In this document: one piece after another, positions 1 through 22,000 of the stretch
Layout of the letters: every line of letters starts with the position of its first letter
Position numbering within the stretch: the first letter of the stretch is position 1
DNA from: Tigriopus japonicus
Taxonomy: Eukaryota; Arthropoda; Copepoda; Harpacticoida; Harpacticidae
Reading direction: 5' to 3'
DNA: 64,000 nucleotides
Assembly: GCA_010645155.1 (NCBI GenBank)
Contig: CM021323.1
Location: 5,953,151-6,017,150 of the forward strand
Program-made: the position numbers and the translations under genes
The notes under the pieces: generated by a model
Told to the model about the DNA's origin: nothing
The model's database searches: none
The model's input: only the letters and a program-made list of their open reading frames with translations

Positions 1-825
1 AAATCAGACGAAAAACCAGTTTCACTACATAAGTAATTGAATTCTAAAGAATGCATGGTTGTGTACTTAAACAAAAATAGTTATATTAATGGGAACATTA
101 CTTGGAGAAATAAACTTTGCCATGATAACTTGTTAATAAATTGTTAAAAAAAATAAATGTTTTGTTTATACAATATGGTAAAATGTGTGTAACTATTCAA
201 AATGTTTCAAGATTTACACTTTATTTCCTCATCTGTAAACAAGACTCTTGTCTTTTTTAATAGTAAAACAACACTGCTTTAATTCTTTGGCAAAAGCATT
301 ATATTACCCACATTGCAATCTGATATGAGTTTGAGTGTGCTTTATTATAGTTAACATTTTATGGACCGTCAGGTCAAAAGGCTTCTTGCCTCTTGGATGG
401 GAAACACTTGCAACAATGATAAACTTTGGAATATAAATCAAAATACTAAGTAACCTTCTCTTGTCACAAATCAAGACACAATTAGCTTTAAAATGTACTC
501 GCATACTATGTTTAACACGAAGTGTGGTGTGAGCGTGTTATTAGTAGTCCCAGTCTCACATTCGTTTGTTCGTTCATTCCTTCAGTCGATCATTCTTTCC
601 CACATTTTGGACGATGCTCGGTGGTCAAATGAAAAGAGTGGAAAGTTCAAATGTCCAGTTTGGCCTTCAAGTTATTGGCTCATTTAATGTATTAAGTGTA
701 AGTTTCTTATGCTGAATTGACTTATTCTTGCTTAGATTTCGTCAAGTGACGTTTATTTTGGAGAGAAAGTTTGTAGAATGTTATTCTAAAAATGTTTTTA
801 ACCATTATTTTTCGAATTACTATTT

Positions 826-908
826 TTGGACACTTTTGGACACTCCTATTTTGGACAGCCTTATTTTTGGACACTTTTGGACACCTTTTGGACAGGGGTG
901 GACAAAAT
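826..908. repeat. Short degenerate TTTTGGACA tandem repeat
   Basis: Several near copies of the 9-base word TTTTGGACA occur in succession with small spacers, followed by an inverted copy (TGTCCAAAA) at about 907-915. Open frames across it are artefacts of the repeat. No gene is visible here. Confidence 0.6.
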
Positions 909-1343
909 GTCCAAAAATCAAATGCCTACCCTGATTGGGGGAGATCAGTGTTTGGGGGAGTTGTATGGGAACCCGCAAAGGCACATTCATCTGGTTTCAA
1001 TGATTTGTTATGATCTAAAGAGTGTGACCTACCAATTGTAAAAATAATCACGCTAGATGACGAAGGCTTCCTTTGAAGATGTGAATAACACAATCAACAA
1101 GTAAATGAAATAAATGGGTATGAAGGGATTTTAAATTTTATGCAGTCTTCAACTCGCACCATCATTACCTCAACAATTATTCTCCATTGTTTAATAATTG
1201 CTTTTTTATGAAGCTCTTTTATTCTTTCTTGTTTGGTTTTCATTTATCATACCAAAGAGACATTGAAGCGTAATCCAAAAGCACCTCTTCCTAATTCAAG
1301 TTGTTTTTATGTACTTCTGGATAGCATGGGTTTCTAGCCAGTG

Positions 1344-2463
1344 TGGCCAACTTTTTTTGAAGCGACGATGCTAAAGTCAAATCAATGCTAGAAAAATGCT
1401 AGTTGGAACATGAAAAATGCTAGAAAAATGCAACTTTTACTAATACGAAAAAGGGACCGCAGCAACTATAATGCTCAATAGTGAATATTTGAATCTATAT
1501 TTTGACTTTAATTTTGCTGAAATTGACACAAAATATATTTTTCTACTACTTGCCCCAACTACGTAAAAATTCTGCTTTCAAAAATTTCTAATGTATTGTT
1601 TGTGAAATAAATAAATGAGGGAAAACAAATATTGGTAAGCCATGCAGCACCAATTTTTGTTGACAATTATAAAAAGTGATTTCTTGAATAATTTAAAGTT
1701 TGTAAGAAACCAAACGTTATGTTTTAAACGATATTTCTTCAATAGAATACTAGATTTACTAGAAATTGAAACGAGTTATGGACCAAAAGTGCTTTTCTGT
1801 TTCAATTTCACTAATACCTACCAAAACCAAAAGCAGACCTGCAATTTAGAGACTGAAATTTCACACCAGAGTTGAATATTTCTTGGTTCAGAAACCTTTC
1901 CAACTCATATTTTCCCATTTTCACTTTTGATCTCAAAAAATCCTTCTTTTGACAAAAAAGGTTTTGGTCAGAAGCCCTTTTAAATCCATTTTTAACTGAA
2001 ACACTGATTTATCCATTCTAAGTTTAAAAAGCTGTTTTTCTGTAGTTAGTATTTTATTTCCATCACCAATTCAATCTTTTTTTGAGACAAGTACTGCCTT
2101 GTGGCCCTTCTCAAGTTGTTGGTAGACAAAGCCTGTAAACAGAAATTTGGTTACCTGTACTGTAGGACCAACTTAAAAAAAGAAAAATTGGAAGGGTTGT
2201 GATCCTTATTTTCAAGTTAGGGAACGCAGGCAAATTTGGCTGTCAAAATCAGCTGTGTTCAAAGCCCAAAATTGGATGTTTTTTCCAAAAAGTGCTAGAA
2301 TAATGCTGAAATGCTATGCAAAAATTTTTGATTCTAGAGCTCTTCAAATAATGCTAGAAAGATGCTAAAAATCGAGCAATGCTAATCAAAATTCTGCGAT
2401 GCTTTTGCCCTTGAAAAAATGCTAATTTTCAGCAATTAGCATCGACAAATGCTAGTTGGCCAC
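1344..2463. mobile_element. Element bounded by 11-bp inverted repeats, rich in ATGCTA words
   Basis: The segment starts with TGTGGCCAACT and ends with its reverse complement AGTTGGCCACA. Both ends are followed inwards by many ATGCTAG / ATGCTAAAAATG words (1368-1432 and 2290-2452), so the two termini resemble each other in content. The middle is AT-rich with no recognisable coding. It directly abuts a LINE reverse-transcriptase fragment at its right edge, suggesting a non-autonomous DNA element inserted in or beside an older LINE copy. No clear target-site duplication was seen. Confidence 0.45.
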
Positions 2464-2731
2464 ATTGTTTCAAGCTCGTTTTAGTACAGTGACCCAACTG
2501 GTTGACCATATTGAGCAGATTATTGACGGGCTTGAAAGTCACGAGTCGGTTGATGTAGTCTATCTTGACTCTGCCAAGGCCTTTGATAAGGTAGATCATG
2601 GCTTTTCGCGCAATCAACTCAAAGAGTTTGGACTCCAGGGTTAGGCCCTAAATTGGATTGATAATTTCATTAGTGATAGGAAGCAAATGGTTAAGGCACA
2701 AACCTCTGAATTTATCTGGACTCCCGCTTAA
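2456..2731 (+). pseudogene. Non-LTR (LINE) reverse-transcriptase fragment
   Basis: The translation contains a recognisable reverse-transcriptase stretch: the block LDSAKAFDKVDH (a variant of the usual LDFSKAFDxVDH motif of non-LTR retrotransposons), then a GLQG motif, an in-frame stop at 2642-2644, and after it ALNWIDNFISDRKQMV, which matches the following conserved LINE block. The fragment is about 90 codons, lacks the catalytic YADD region, and is interrupted, so it is a dead remnant. The subfamily (jockey, CR1 or RTE-like) cannot be fixed by eye. Confidence 0.75.
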
Positions 2732-2982
2732 ATTCAAACTCCTTTTCAAATTTCCTAAGAAGGCCGACAACATCACTACAGCTATTGCGCGCACTCGCAA
2801 TAAGAGTAAACAATAGAAAAGGAAGGAGAGAACAAACTGGCGAGAATTTGAATTAAATCCATGAACGAAATGACTTTGTGGTGAACCAGTGCTGCAGGAT
2901 GGGTGATTAGGGCCAAATCATTGCCCAAGACGTTCTGGAAAATTGTGAAGATTGGGGTCAAGTCCACTCACTCACTGACTAT

Positions 2983-3852
2983 GGACATTAATCCACACGC
3001 ACTTTCCTCTCGGAAGGGTAGCCATAATTTGCATATCAAAATTGTATTCAATCTGACCCACTTAAGTCACACTCAATTCGAGCGAAACAAAAACAAAATA
3101 TGACAGTTATCTTTTACTTGAACAGACCTAGAGGAAAGGTCGTCCTTTCACTCTAGCACACGTACGTCGTCTATTTTAAGAAAGGGACACCTGAAGTAGT
3201 ATGGACAGCCAAACATGTAGCTAAAGTTAAGGTGTTGGGTTTGAAAAGTTTAACTGTTACAGGCTGACTGTATAAATTTTAGGATATAAGGAATGGGAAA
3301 CTAAATACGGTTGATCCTGCATTGGCTTCTCTTCATTTTTGCTGGCATTAAAATCATGATTCTTGGAACCATTCTAAGTACCTTTACATTTTGTATTGTT
3401 TTCACTCCATTTCTACGAGAACTTTTGAGATTTCTAATCTAATTTGTCAACCTGTAACAGTGAAGCTTTTTAAACCTAACATCCTCCCTTAACTTCCTTC
3501 TTGGCTGTCCATGCTACATAAGGTGACCTTTTCCTGTTTTTTTGAATATTTTGAATACCAAAATCCCGTTATCTGTTAACTGACCATACAAGAACGTGTC
3601 ATGAATGAAATCATATATTATTTAACTTACAATCTTTTGGCTTATTGCCACTTTTTGAACTGTCTGTAGTTCTATCCATGCTCAAGATCCTCCAAGAGGT
3701 CACTCAGAAGCAATCTCATATGGAAATCAGAAACATTTTGTTGTTTCGCGAGAAATGAGTGTGACTAACGTGAGTCACATTAAACACAATTTTGGTACGC
3801 AAATTATGGTCACCCTTCCGAGAGGAAAGTGCGTGTGGATTAATGTCCATAA
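2983..3852. mobile_element. Foldback element with long imperfect inverted arms
   Basis: About 55 bases at the left end (2983-3037, starting ATGGACATTAATCCACACGC) are repeated almost exactly in reverse complement at 3797-3852. The inverted similarity continues inwards: the GTCACACTCA region near 3069 pairs with TGAGTGTGAC near 3758, and the block ATGGACAGCCAA...TGTTACAGG (3200-3262) pairs with 3450-3515. The arms are therefore several hundred bases long with a short AT-rich centre. No coding capacity is visible; this is a typical palindromic non-autonomous element. Confidence 0.6.
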
Positions 3853-4912
3853 AAAGTGTTAGGGTGTTGATGTTGATGAAATTGACTTTCATCAGCTGTA
3901 AATGAATCCCGTGGAGTCAGCTGATGTTTTGCCGTGATTTGGCTGGCGATGCCCCCCACAGAACGGGGGCAACGCAAGACAGGCAATCGTGTTGCGCCCT
4001 CTGGTTTGATGGGTTAATAACTTTCAACGAGCTCACCTGCATCAGTGTGACCTGATGGATAAAGGAAATCGTGCTTTCAGAATGCTCATGTTCAATGGTA
4101 TAAGAGAAGAAAAACAAGCGGGATTCAGACCCGATTTATTTTTGCTTTTGATTTACCAAGCAAGCATCTTAAAGAAAAATATTTTCAGTCAAGACGAAAA
4201 TTTATGAAATGTGGAAAATAGTGGCAAAGGAGCAAAAACCAAAAAAACGAAAGGAAAATTGACTTTCGGTTAAAATATGCACGGAGTATTAACGTGATCT
4301 TTTCGGATTGGGAGCCGTCTTCTTCACGGGAAAAATAATGACTCGAGATTGAAAGAGTCAAATCGAGTTCAGGGCGACGGGAAAAGTTTGAACCGGAAGA
4401 TGAAATGTTTCGCTTAAGAGGGAAGGTTCAATGCGGCAATCTTTTAAGTAGTTTAGATATGGCTCTTTCCAATCTCTTCTTTTAGATTCGATAAATAAAA
4501 AAGCGTTTCTAAGTCATTCTTTTTCTATGGCCCGATGAAAATTGAAAATGCCTAATCGCGGCTGACGTGGACAAGTCTGGCTACTCAGCGCTGCCATCCA
4601 TACCTTTCAAAAGCCATAGAATCCAATGGGAACCGCTAAATCTTCCCAAAAATAAGAATTCAGGTCAGCAATATTCATTCGCACCACGGTACCTAAAAAC
4701 CGTTATTTGACACGCCAGAATCAGGTTTTTAGTCTCGCTTCAAACTTCTGGTCCGTAATTTCAACTGATCTGACCCATAATCCTTTTCAATTGAAAACCA
4801 ATCCTGAGCTCTTCGGAAAGTGAGTGAAAGAAATCGACTTGAAGTTCATCGAAACCCATCTCTCTATCCCTCGAAAGATCATCATCGGCTCGTGCTTATT
4901 TTGGGTTGGTAA

Positions 4913-13364
<8,452 letters not shown>

Positions 13365-13842
13365 AAAAGTGTATTTAGTTCTTGACCACCTGGTGGATAT
13401 TTTTTATGAGTTATAAATTATTGTGTGTTTACTAAAATATATTGTTTTGATGCTTTTTATCTCGTTTTTCAAAAGTATTTTACTATTTTCATTTAGGATT
13501 CGTATTTTTTAAATGTAATACCATGCAAAGGATTTCTTTTCTGTGCCAGAGACGAAAATGCGAGTTTTGATTCGTGGAAACAATACCATCCCTTATCCCT
13601 GTACCAATTACAAGAGTGGTGCTTTAAAATATAAATCTTAAGAATACGGCCGAAACAAACCAATTCTAAAAATACGGCTATCACATTCGTTTAAGTTTGA
13701 AGAATAAAAGAGGACTTGCCATCTTGGGATGTCGAAGCTCGAGGTTTCGCGGTTTCTTTCCGACCCGAATCAAAACAACTCCACGCCCGATATCCAACCC
13801 ACAATGGAACAAAACTGGAGTCGAATTTAAGCTAAACACAGG

Positions 13843-14997
13843 ATGTGGCGATTGACCCCTCGCCATCTTCGTCATTTACGGGTACCCAAGAGCTCCACGA
13901 TAAGGCCTGTCCCATGTCTCCTCCATCGGCCACTTTTCACCGACGAGTTCTTCCGAAGCGACGTTCTCGACACGAAACGCCGTTTGACCCGTTTATTCAT
14001 TCACAACAACGACCAATTCAAGACGAAACTGCGTCAAAAATTCGAAGCCTCGGGCCTTCAAAACGTGTCCAGTCAGGATATCCACTCTTGCGTTTTACTG
14101 GCCGCTTCTCCATCGGATACTCAATGGATGGGCTCCCTCATCTTGGCCATGGCTCAACAGAGCATCATTCTCGATTGTACCACGGTCTATTGGTTCATGC
14201 TCAATTGTCTGTTACACCAAGATCTGTCGACATCGCGGGCTCTGTGGCAAAGTGAAGCCATTCAGATGTCTCGAGGTCATTGGTTCGAATTTGAGCGCAA
14301 ACGCTTTCAAGTCCTCCATTTTACCTTATTATACCGTTTAGGTCGCTTAGAGGAGCTGCTAACGGAATATAAAAGGCTCCACGAGGACCCCAATACGCAT
14401 GTAGATTGCAGTGTCTTGGCCATGGCGGCTTGGTTGCGTCGTGGAACACGGACCGACTGGGATGAGGCCAATCAGTTCTTTCAAAAAGCTCCCTTGAACT
14501 CTCGCCGAGGGATTGAGCGCAATCTAGCGTCCATGGGACGAGCGGAAGCCATCTACATTTACTTTTGCATCAAGAGTCAAGAGTATACTCGGGCTCATGA
14601 TATGTTGAGAGTCATGCCCGGGGGTTTGGATCGCAATTTGAACCTGCAACTACTGATTCTGACCGAGGTGGGACAGTTGGAAGAGGCCATGTTCCTGCTC
14701 AGAAGTCGGGTGTTAAGTAAGGGGGGTAAAAAGTCTTGCATTTGCTATCCAATCGTTACGGATCTAGTCCAGCGAATTAAGGCCGAAACGGATGAGACAA
14801 AGCGGTCGGAGATGCTCGCCGAGGTTACGGACATTTTGAAACAATTGGATGGAAAAGCCAAAGTATTGGAGGCCACGGTTGAGGATCATTTTATCATGGC
14901 TCCGATTATGCCACCGCGATCGACCCAAAGCAAAGAGAGGCCAATGAGGCGGGATCTGAAGTGCAGGCACAATCGAACCCAAAAACTAGAGCCGTAA
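13843..14997 (+). CDS. Mitochondrial pentatricopeptide-repeat protein, PTCD2-like
   Basis: Intronless 384-aa reading frame starting at ATG 13843, 480 bp downstream of COPA on the same strand. The first 30 residues are rich in Arg and Ser with almost no acids (MWRLTPRHLRHLRV), as in a mitochondrial targeting peptide. The rest is helical and leucine-rich, with helix-pair repeats around residues 85-290 (for example SVLAMAAWLRRGTR and LQLLILTEVGQLEEAMFLL), compatible with degenerate PPR/TPR-like units. Length and order (a basic KTKLRQKF block before the repeats) resemble PTCD2 (human 388 aa), a factor in mitochondrial transcript processing. The similarity is weak by eye; another mitochondrial helical-repeat protein is possible. 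That it is a real gene is much surer than the name. Confidence 0.5.
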   Translation: MWRLTPRHLRHLRVPKSSTIRPVPCLLHRPLFTDEFFRSDVLDTKRRLTRLFIHNNDQFKTKLRQKFEASGLQNVSSQDIHSCVLLAASPSDTQWMGSLILAMAQQSIILDCTTVYWFMLNCLLHQDLSTSRALWQSEAIQMSRGHWFEFERKRFQVLHFTLLYRLGRLEELLTEYKRLHEDPNTHVDCSVLAMAAWLRRGTRTDWDEANQFFQKAPLNSRRGIERNLASMGRAEAIYIYFCIKSQEYTRAHDMLRVMPGGLDRNLNLQLLILTEVGQLEEAMFLLRSRVLSKGGKKSCICYPIVTDLVQRIKAETDETKRSEMLAEVTDILKQLDGKAKVLEATVEDHFIMAPIMPPRSTQSKERPMRRDLKCRHNRTQKLEP

Positions 14998-16082
14998 ATG
15001 AACTCGCCTTTGAGCCTGGAAATAACTATGGATGCCAAATCCAATACATGAATTCATTCTGACCCTCATTTATCTCATTCATCTGGCGATTCGTCTTTTG
15101 CCGCACATCAGATTTGGTCCTGAAATTGCCATGATTTTTTCGTTGAAAATCTGCATAGATTTGAAACCGTAAATTTGTACACTTAAGAGGCCGCAGATGC
15201 GTACTCCCGGCTGTTGAACCGTGTCGACTGTTGATGCAAAAATGTATTTATCAAAGCTAGTTAGAATTGTTGGAACTCTAAATTTCTTGCATTAATCACC
15301 AGAATGCCTTTTTCTATCCTCAACTAGTCCACCGTCTACGAGTCATATATTATCATATTGTCGCGATCGATATTGATGGCGAGATACCTTTTTCCCAAAC
15401 TGTCTTTTCCTTCGATTTGATCCAAACTAATGGCAACTTTTTCTTGAAAATGGCAAGCCTGAGCATAACCAGTTACAAAACTTGGCTCACGAATATTAGG
15501 GTTGTCCAGAGTGAGTAAGATCTCGAGAAGACTCGAAACATACAAAGCCAGGGATATGACTTAAACCGAGGATCCTTGCTTAAACCCACAAAGTGAGCCA
15601 TCAATTTTGAAGGAACTGAGAATGATATGGGTGCCCCTTGTTGTAAGATTTAAAGATTGAATGTTCTCAAATGGGCCGACTTGGCAATCAGTGCTAAAAT
15701 ATTAGCCATTCAAGTCACTTCAGTTCTTTTCATTGGACAGTGATAGAGCCAAATTAGCATGTAAGAATACCATACGTCAGCTGCTGTATAATCTTCAAGT
15801 CGAGAGCTCTCCCGACATGAATGGATGCCATAGACTCAATTTCAATTTGTCCTTGTGATGGAGGCATTCTAACATTGAGCGTTTTTATATCCAACTTTAG
15901 TGGCTATCTTTACAAAAGTGATGTGACCATATCATTTTTAATTCATTTTTTCAATTGTTTAACAAAACACAAGCAGTCTTTGGTAACCACGGCAAAATCC
16001 CGAGTCAACTCGAGTTTTTTGAGTCATCTCGGAAAAATCCTCACCATCTCTAAATCTATTCCCAGTTTTGCCCGCAGGCGTG
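14998..16082. other. Intergenic region, possible 5' non-coding exon of the ankyrin gene
   Basis: No coding similarity seen. The bases just before the ankyrin-gene ATG (TTTTGCCCGCAG at 16067-16078) form a good splice acceptor, so the transcript probably begins with an upstream untranslated exon that I cannot place. Confidence 0.4.
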
Positions 16083-19000
16083 ATGCCAACTTCTAGCGAG
16101 GAAAACCGCAGTGACGAGTGTTCCAGCCCGCCTACATGGTGGGGTCCCGTCCCCCTACGATCCCCGTTCCGAGGGGAACATCGGATGGGTAGAATCCGAC
16201 GCGATGCTTTCGAATTACACGTGGCCGTTTGGGAAAGCGATATCCAAGAATTGCAATACCTGGTCAGACAGAAAGGTATGCATGAAGAAAGAAAGACACC
16301 CTCCGTTTCAAGGTTCTATGAGGGATTCGGCTAAGAGGGGAAATTCGACTTTTCTTTTTCTGTCGAGGGGCTTTTTCCCGTTTTTCATTGACAAATTTAG
16401 CCGGAACACGACATAGTTAGCTCGTACTCATGCTCGTTCAGGGCAAAGACTCAAGAAAGCTTGCTGAAAAATATTAGATGGCTGGAAAGGTCATGCCAGA
16501 TATATGTCAATCTCTGAAGATCTGTCCCACCAGCTGGTTTTTCCTTCTCGATTGGAAAGCCCACGGGGACGACTGCTGTATTTCTAGTTGGATTTTTGGC
16601 AGAGTTTTGCCATTTTGGTTTTTAAAGTCAAAAAGCACTCAAGTTTGAGAGAGCACAGCTTTTGACTCCGACGTTCGATTGAGCTGAAAATTGAAGATTG
16701 AGGATTATAATTTCCAGTAAGATTAATTCGATTGCGTTCTTATTTAATCGAGACCTAGTTGTCATTCATTAGACTACGTATTTCAATTTTCAACTCAATC
16801 AACGACAGTAGTGAAAAGTTATGCCTTTTCAAAACTAAGGACTAAAAAGCACACAGAATGAATGAGCTCGCCCTTTGTGGTAAAACAATTGCCAGAAAAG
16901 GGCTAGTTCATTCTTTTTCAGTCGGATTTGTACTGAGCTTTGAGAGAGTATAACTTTTGACTCCGACGTTCCAGTGAGCTGAAAATTGAAATACGGTTTC
17001 TAGGCAACGTAAGCAAGGTCTCATTTGCACTTAAGCACGGAAGCACGTAATTGATTTGCTCCTACTGGATATCATAATTACATTAGTTAGCCTTGATAGC
17101 TTTGATTATTTGAATTTATTATTTTTTATTTATTTTTTTATTTATTTTTTATTTATTTTTAATGTAATGAATTTGATGTTGCCTTGATTAGCCTTGATAG
17201 CCGCGACAACTTGATTTCGATCCCCAACAGGATTCGAATTATTGCTTCGCTTTCCATGAACGTTGGCTCTTACAAACTTTTGACCTTTGAACAAGGATCT
17301 TAAGAAACGCCGTGCCAGACCTTACTTCAACAATTTCCTGGACCCTCTTTTTACCTTTTCTACGTTGTCATTGCAAGTTCTAAGCCCCAGGCAAGAAGCA
17401 CGGAAATCATGGAGTGGGAGGCTATCAATGAGAATTATGATTTCCAGCAGAAACGAACCATTTGCGTTCTTCTGCAAATGAGACCTGGCTTGCATTGAGA
17501 AGAACACGTATTTCAAATTTCAGCCCAATCGAATGCCGGAGTGAAAAGTTATGACTGCTCAAACTTATGTACTGAAGAGAGCAAAGAATGAATGAACTCG
17601 CCCTTTTGTGGTAAAACGATTACCACAAAAGGGCGTGTTCATTCATTCTCGGTAGGATTTGCACTGAACTTTGAGAGAGCATAACTTTTGTCTCCGACGT
17701 TCGATTGAGCTGAAAATTGAAATACGTATTCTTGTCAACATATGCAAGGTCTCATTTGCAGAAGAACGTAATTGAATTGCTCTTACTGGAAATCATTATT
17801 CTCATTGCTTGCCTCCCACTCCATGATTCCAGTGCTTCTTGCCCCAGGTTAACCCGATAGTCAAGTGGAATTATGAATTACTTCAATAAAAACTCTCTGT
17901 GAAAGCATAATGCCTCGGTAGCGCAGTAGGCAGCGCGTCAGTCTCATAATCTGAAGGCCGTGAGTTCGAGCCTCACCCGGGGCATGTTTCTTTTTCTTTT
18001 TCCCAATGGTTACCCGACCAACTACAGAATTTCTTCTAGCTTGGTTTGGGTGTTCACTGAGCTTCTTCAACTTTTCTACCCACCCCCTCTCTAGGCGTAT
18101 ATGTCGACTCTCTGAATGAACTGGGACAAACCCCGCTGTTCGTGGCTTGCTATTCCGGCGATTCTTGTGTGTGCAAGCTTCTCTTGCGATTAGGGGCCGA
18201 TCCGAATGCACAATGTTTGGGAGGTTTCACGGCCGTTCATGGCGCTTGTTTCTCCGGTTCTGAGAAGATTCTGGCCCGCATTCTCAAGCGAGCAGGGAAA
18301 CTAGACGTGGTGGACTTAAACGGTCGGACTCCAAGGTAAGTCAGGAAGGCTATTTCAGCATTTGGCCAAGTGGGAAAAATGGATTTGTGCCAGCCATGGC
18401 TCTCTTCGTTCAAAGCGGACGATTATGATGATGGGGGAATTACGGACGGTCACAGTTCAGTTGGGATGTAATCATTCGAAATTACGGACCTCACCCTCCC
18501 CTTGTGTTGGTTTGATACTACGAAGTACGTATGAATGAGCTTGGTGGTATCAAGTCAAGTAGCAACCAACCCCTCTGAGGGATCTGATCGGACTGAAATC
18601 CCATGAAGGAATTGAGTTCTTTTGTTCATCGGGGTTGAAATCAAGCGAGTGAATGAGAATCAAATTCGCTTCGAGGAAAACAGGGACGAATTTTCATTAA
18701 CAATATTTAACCACACAAGTTCAGGCATTGGATACACTTGCATCCGATTCAATGGATTCTGAATGATGACAAGGAGGGTTCTCTTCCTTTTTGTGGAATT
18801 TCGTGGCGACTTATCACTGATTTTCAGTGGTCTATTTACTTACCAAGGTCAATCAATCCTTGATCTACGCAATCTTACAACTTCCTGCGAATTAAATGAT
18901 CCTGTCATGAACCTACATTGAATTAGTTCGAGTTTCTATGAAATGAAAGAAGAGCTCGCTAGCAAGACCTACAGTAAATGGAATCGATAGCACTTTATGA

Positions 19001-22000
19001 TTCATTCGATTCCTTTGGTTCCACTTCAGTCAAACTTGCCAAATTTCGCAAACCTCCGTCAGACAGACGGCGTGTCGTTTTGAACGATTTTTTTTCTTCT
19101 CTTCGTCATCTATGCGAAAGATGGGATGGATGTTTCTTCTTTTCCTCCTGCAATTGAATGCCGAAAAAGAGAGAGAGAGAGAGAGACATGGTTGATTACA
19201 GCCAGAAATAACATCTTTTTACACTTGGCATTTCCTCCATCAGCAAAGCAAAGGACGCAAGCAGCAAACCTAATCGGCTGATGATGATGATATGAAGTGA
19301 AAGATTTTCCCTCTGGGATCTTTGTGTTGTTCGATCGAGGATGCCGGCTTTAGATTCAATTGAGATGCTGACAAAACAGGAAACCCAGGGGTGAATTCAA
19401 GACAAGATGGCCTCCTTCTTTGTCATCCAAGGATTCCTCAAATCAATGGCAAACTTTCACTCACTATCATATTATTCGCCATTATCACGGTTTGAGCAAG
19501 TGTCAGAAATAAGACCCTGGGAACGAGGCTTGTGAAATTGAGTTCGTTGTAGTCGAAAACATGGCGAGGAAAAAAACACTTGAGTCTGACGAGATGGAAA
19601 AAAGGCTCTTAATTAATGTTCAGGATTGTCTGCGATGTATGACACGAATTGGTTTTCCATTTACCGATGACCTTGGCCTCCTCGCATTTAACCTCGATTG
19701 ACGAATCCGCCATCAATAATACGTACATGCAAAGGCTCTTGATGATATGCTCCACGAATCAGATCAAAGTCACTCCGTTTGGTTTTTCGATTCGTTGATT
19801 CCTGACATCAAGTGGTGTTGATGGATCACAGTAGTTGACGACCTCAAAAAGTCGGTTGAATTGTTGGATTTGCTAAATGATATGGATTACAGGCGAATGG
19901 CCTCCTCCTGGTATAAATCTCCTTCCATGTTTTGGTGAGTCTCTCGTGTCGCTCTTTGGTTGGATGAGCAATTATTTTTTGATCTCAAATCAAGTGCAAC
20001 TTCCAAGTTGGAAATACTGTCTCACCAACAAGTGGCCGAGTACTTCTTGTTCATGAATCAACTTCTGTTGAGCTCATGACAATTCCGAGAAAAAATGAGA
20101 CAGGTGTGTCATCTTATCTCTGTCTGATCTGTGAGACCTGAAGTACCTGAACTCTTTTTCTTTGTTGATTTGAACTAGCTAGCATTTCATATTTGGAGCA
20201 AATTCCTCTCGCGAAAGGGCTAAAGGTTTACTTTGAGGTCAAGAGTGATTGAGTAAGGCGTGGTGGATGGAGGAGCCTGATACACTTGACAGCATCTTCT
20301 AATTGATGTCCCGGGTTTCCTCATGATGAGCTTCAACTACAAAGTCAAAAACCTTTACTACAAATCTAGTAGTAATCCAGTTACTGAACTCATCATGAGA
20401 CAGAAAATGGCAAATCCCCGTGGCTCTGATTCTTGAGTCTAGTAAACAGTTTTGCACCCTCTTGAATACCAGGTAGCATTGAAAAAAACTCGAAATGGTT
20501 TTCTATAGTGTCTGATTTTTGGTTTGAACAAATTGGAATGGATTTTAAAGGTCCAAATCGGACTGTTTTGGTCACTCCCTGATCTCAAAATGGCAATTCC
20601 TCCTCCCTCAACTTGTTACATTCAGGAAGTGCCGAGGTTTCAGGCCACATGTAAACAGATCCATTCAATGTAAATCGTCAAAAATGCAAATTTCACGTGT
20701 TGCAGACCTTAAAAATCCGCCCAAAAAATGTTTGTCAGAGCTTGAAACTTGAAATTTCCCTCGAAAACGCTCCCCCCAAGAAGCATTGAACGTTCATTCT
20801 CTTGAAGCGACAAAATGACGTCTTCTGTAATAATAATGGTTGATTCAAACTGACAAGAGGGGTGCCCACCAGATTGAATTCGAAACTGTTTTCATTTGTC
20901 GCCTGGTTGGTTGGTTGGTAAGCCCATTACAATGATGGAGCAGGATCACGGAACCAGCTGACTAGATCGAGGAACGAGGCCCGCTTGTCCGAATTTGGGT
21001 TAATGACCCTCGTAATTTCTGCTTCATTAGGCTTTGAAGCTCTAAGTTTTTATTGATTGTTGCTTTATTATTGATGAATCTGAGGCCATAAATGGTGTTC
21101 TCGGCATGAGATTCCTGAATGTTTGAATCCGTGATTTAGATGTAGTATTTACGGCTCGTTTCCGTTGGGCAATTTATGGCTTCACTTTGCTTCATCATGA
21201 AATCGCTTTAAATATGCGCGGATGGTTCGATCGATGATTTGGTTCCTTGCATTATTTTACTCAGGGAACGAGTGAGGAGTGTTCATCTCGATTGTTACTC
21301 ACCATGAAATTCATAAGTAGCTGGACTTGCTCTTGAAATCCCTCGACTCTTGATGATGATGAAGCGGGAATAAAAAGTTTAAATTCAGCAATTTGTTGAA
21401 AGACTCTTTGTGTTGCTTTAGACGTGATTGTTGCCATTCAAATTGTTACCTTCACACTCCAACATAGCCACCAAAATTGGTCTCAAATGGCAATTGGGTC
21501 TTACACTATTGGTCCTTCAAGACGATTTGCCACTTATTCTACGCAATCTGGCGGCGACCAACTCAAATGTGAATAAAGGCTCTTTCAAGTTCAAACAAAC
21601 GCTCAATGGGAGCTATCAAGTTGGTTTTTAAGTATGCCCTTTTGGTTTGTGCCAAAATAAATCGGAGCAAAATAGTTCGGTGCTGGAGATTTTTTCAGCG
21701 AGTACATATACTTTGGCAAAAATTCAATTCGACAGTTCTTTGATCTCGAAGTACAGGATCGTCTTCGTTCCAGTTTTACACCTGATGTTGCGAAGAATGT
21801 TCTTGGGGGTAGCTGTTAGCATGCAGATTCTCCGTTAAGATTAAAATCAATCCCTATCAATTACAACTTTCAAAACCAATCAGCGGGAATGAAGAACAAC
21901 TGTTGCGGCCCTTCAGCGATGCCCAAAATGCTAATCCGGTACTGACCCAGTTTTTTGCGATTCTTAAGATGGATAGTGTTTCTAGCCTCAATTGTGTGGA

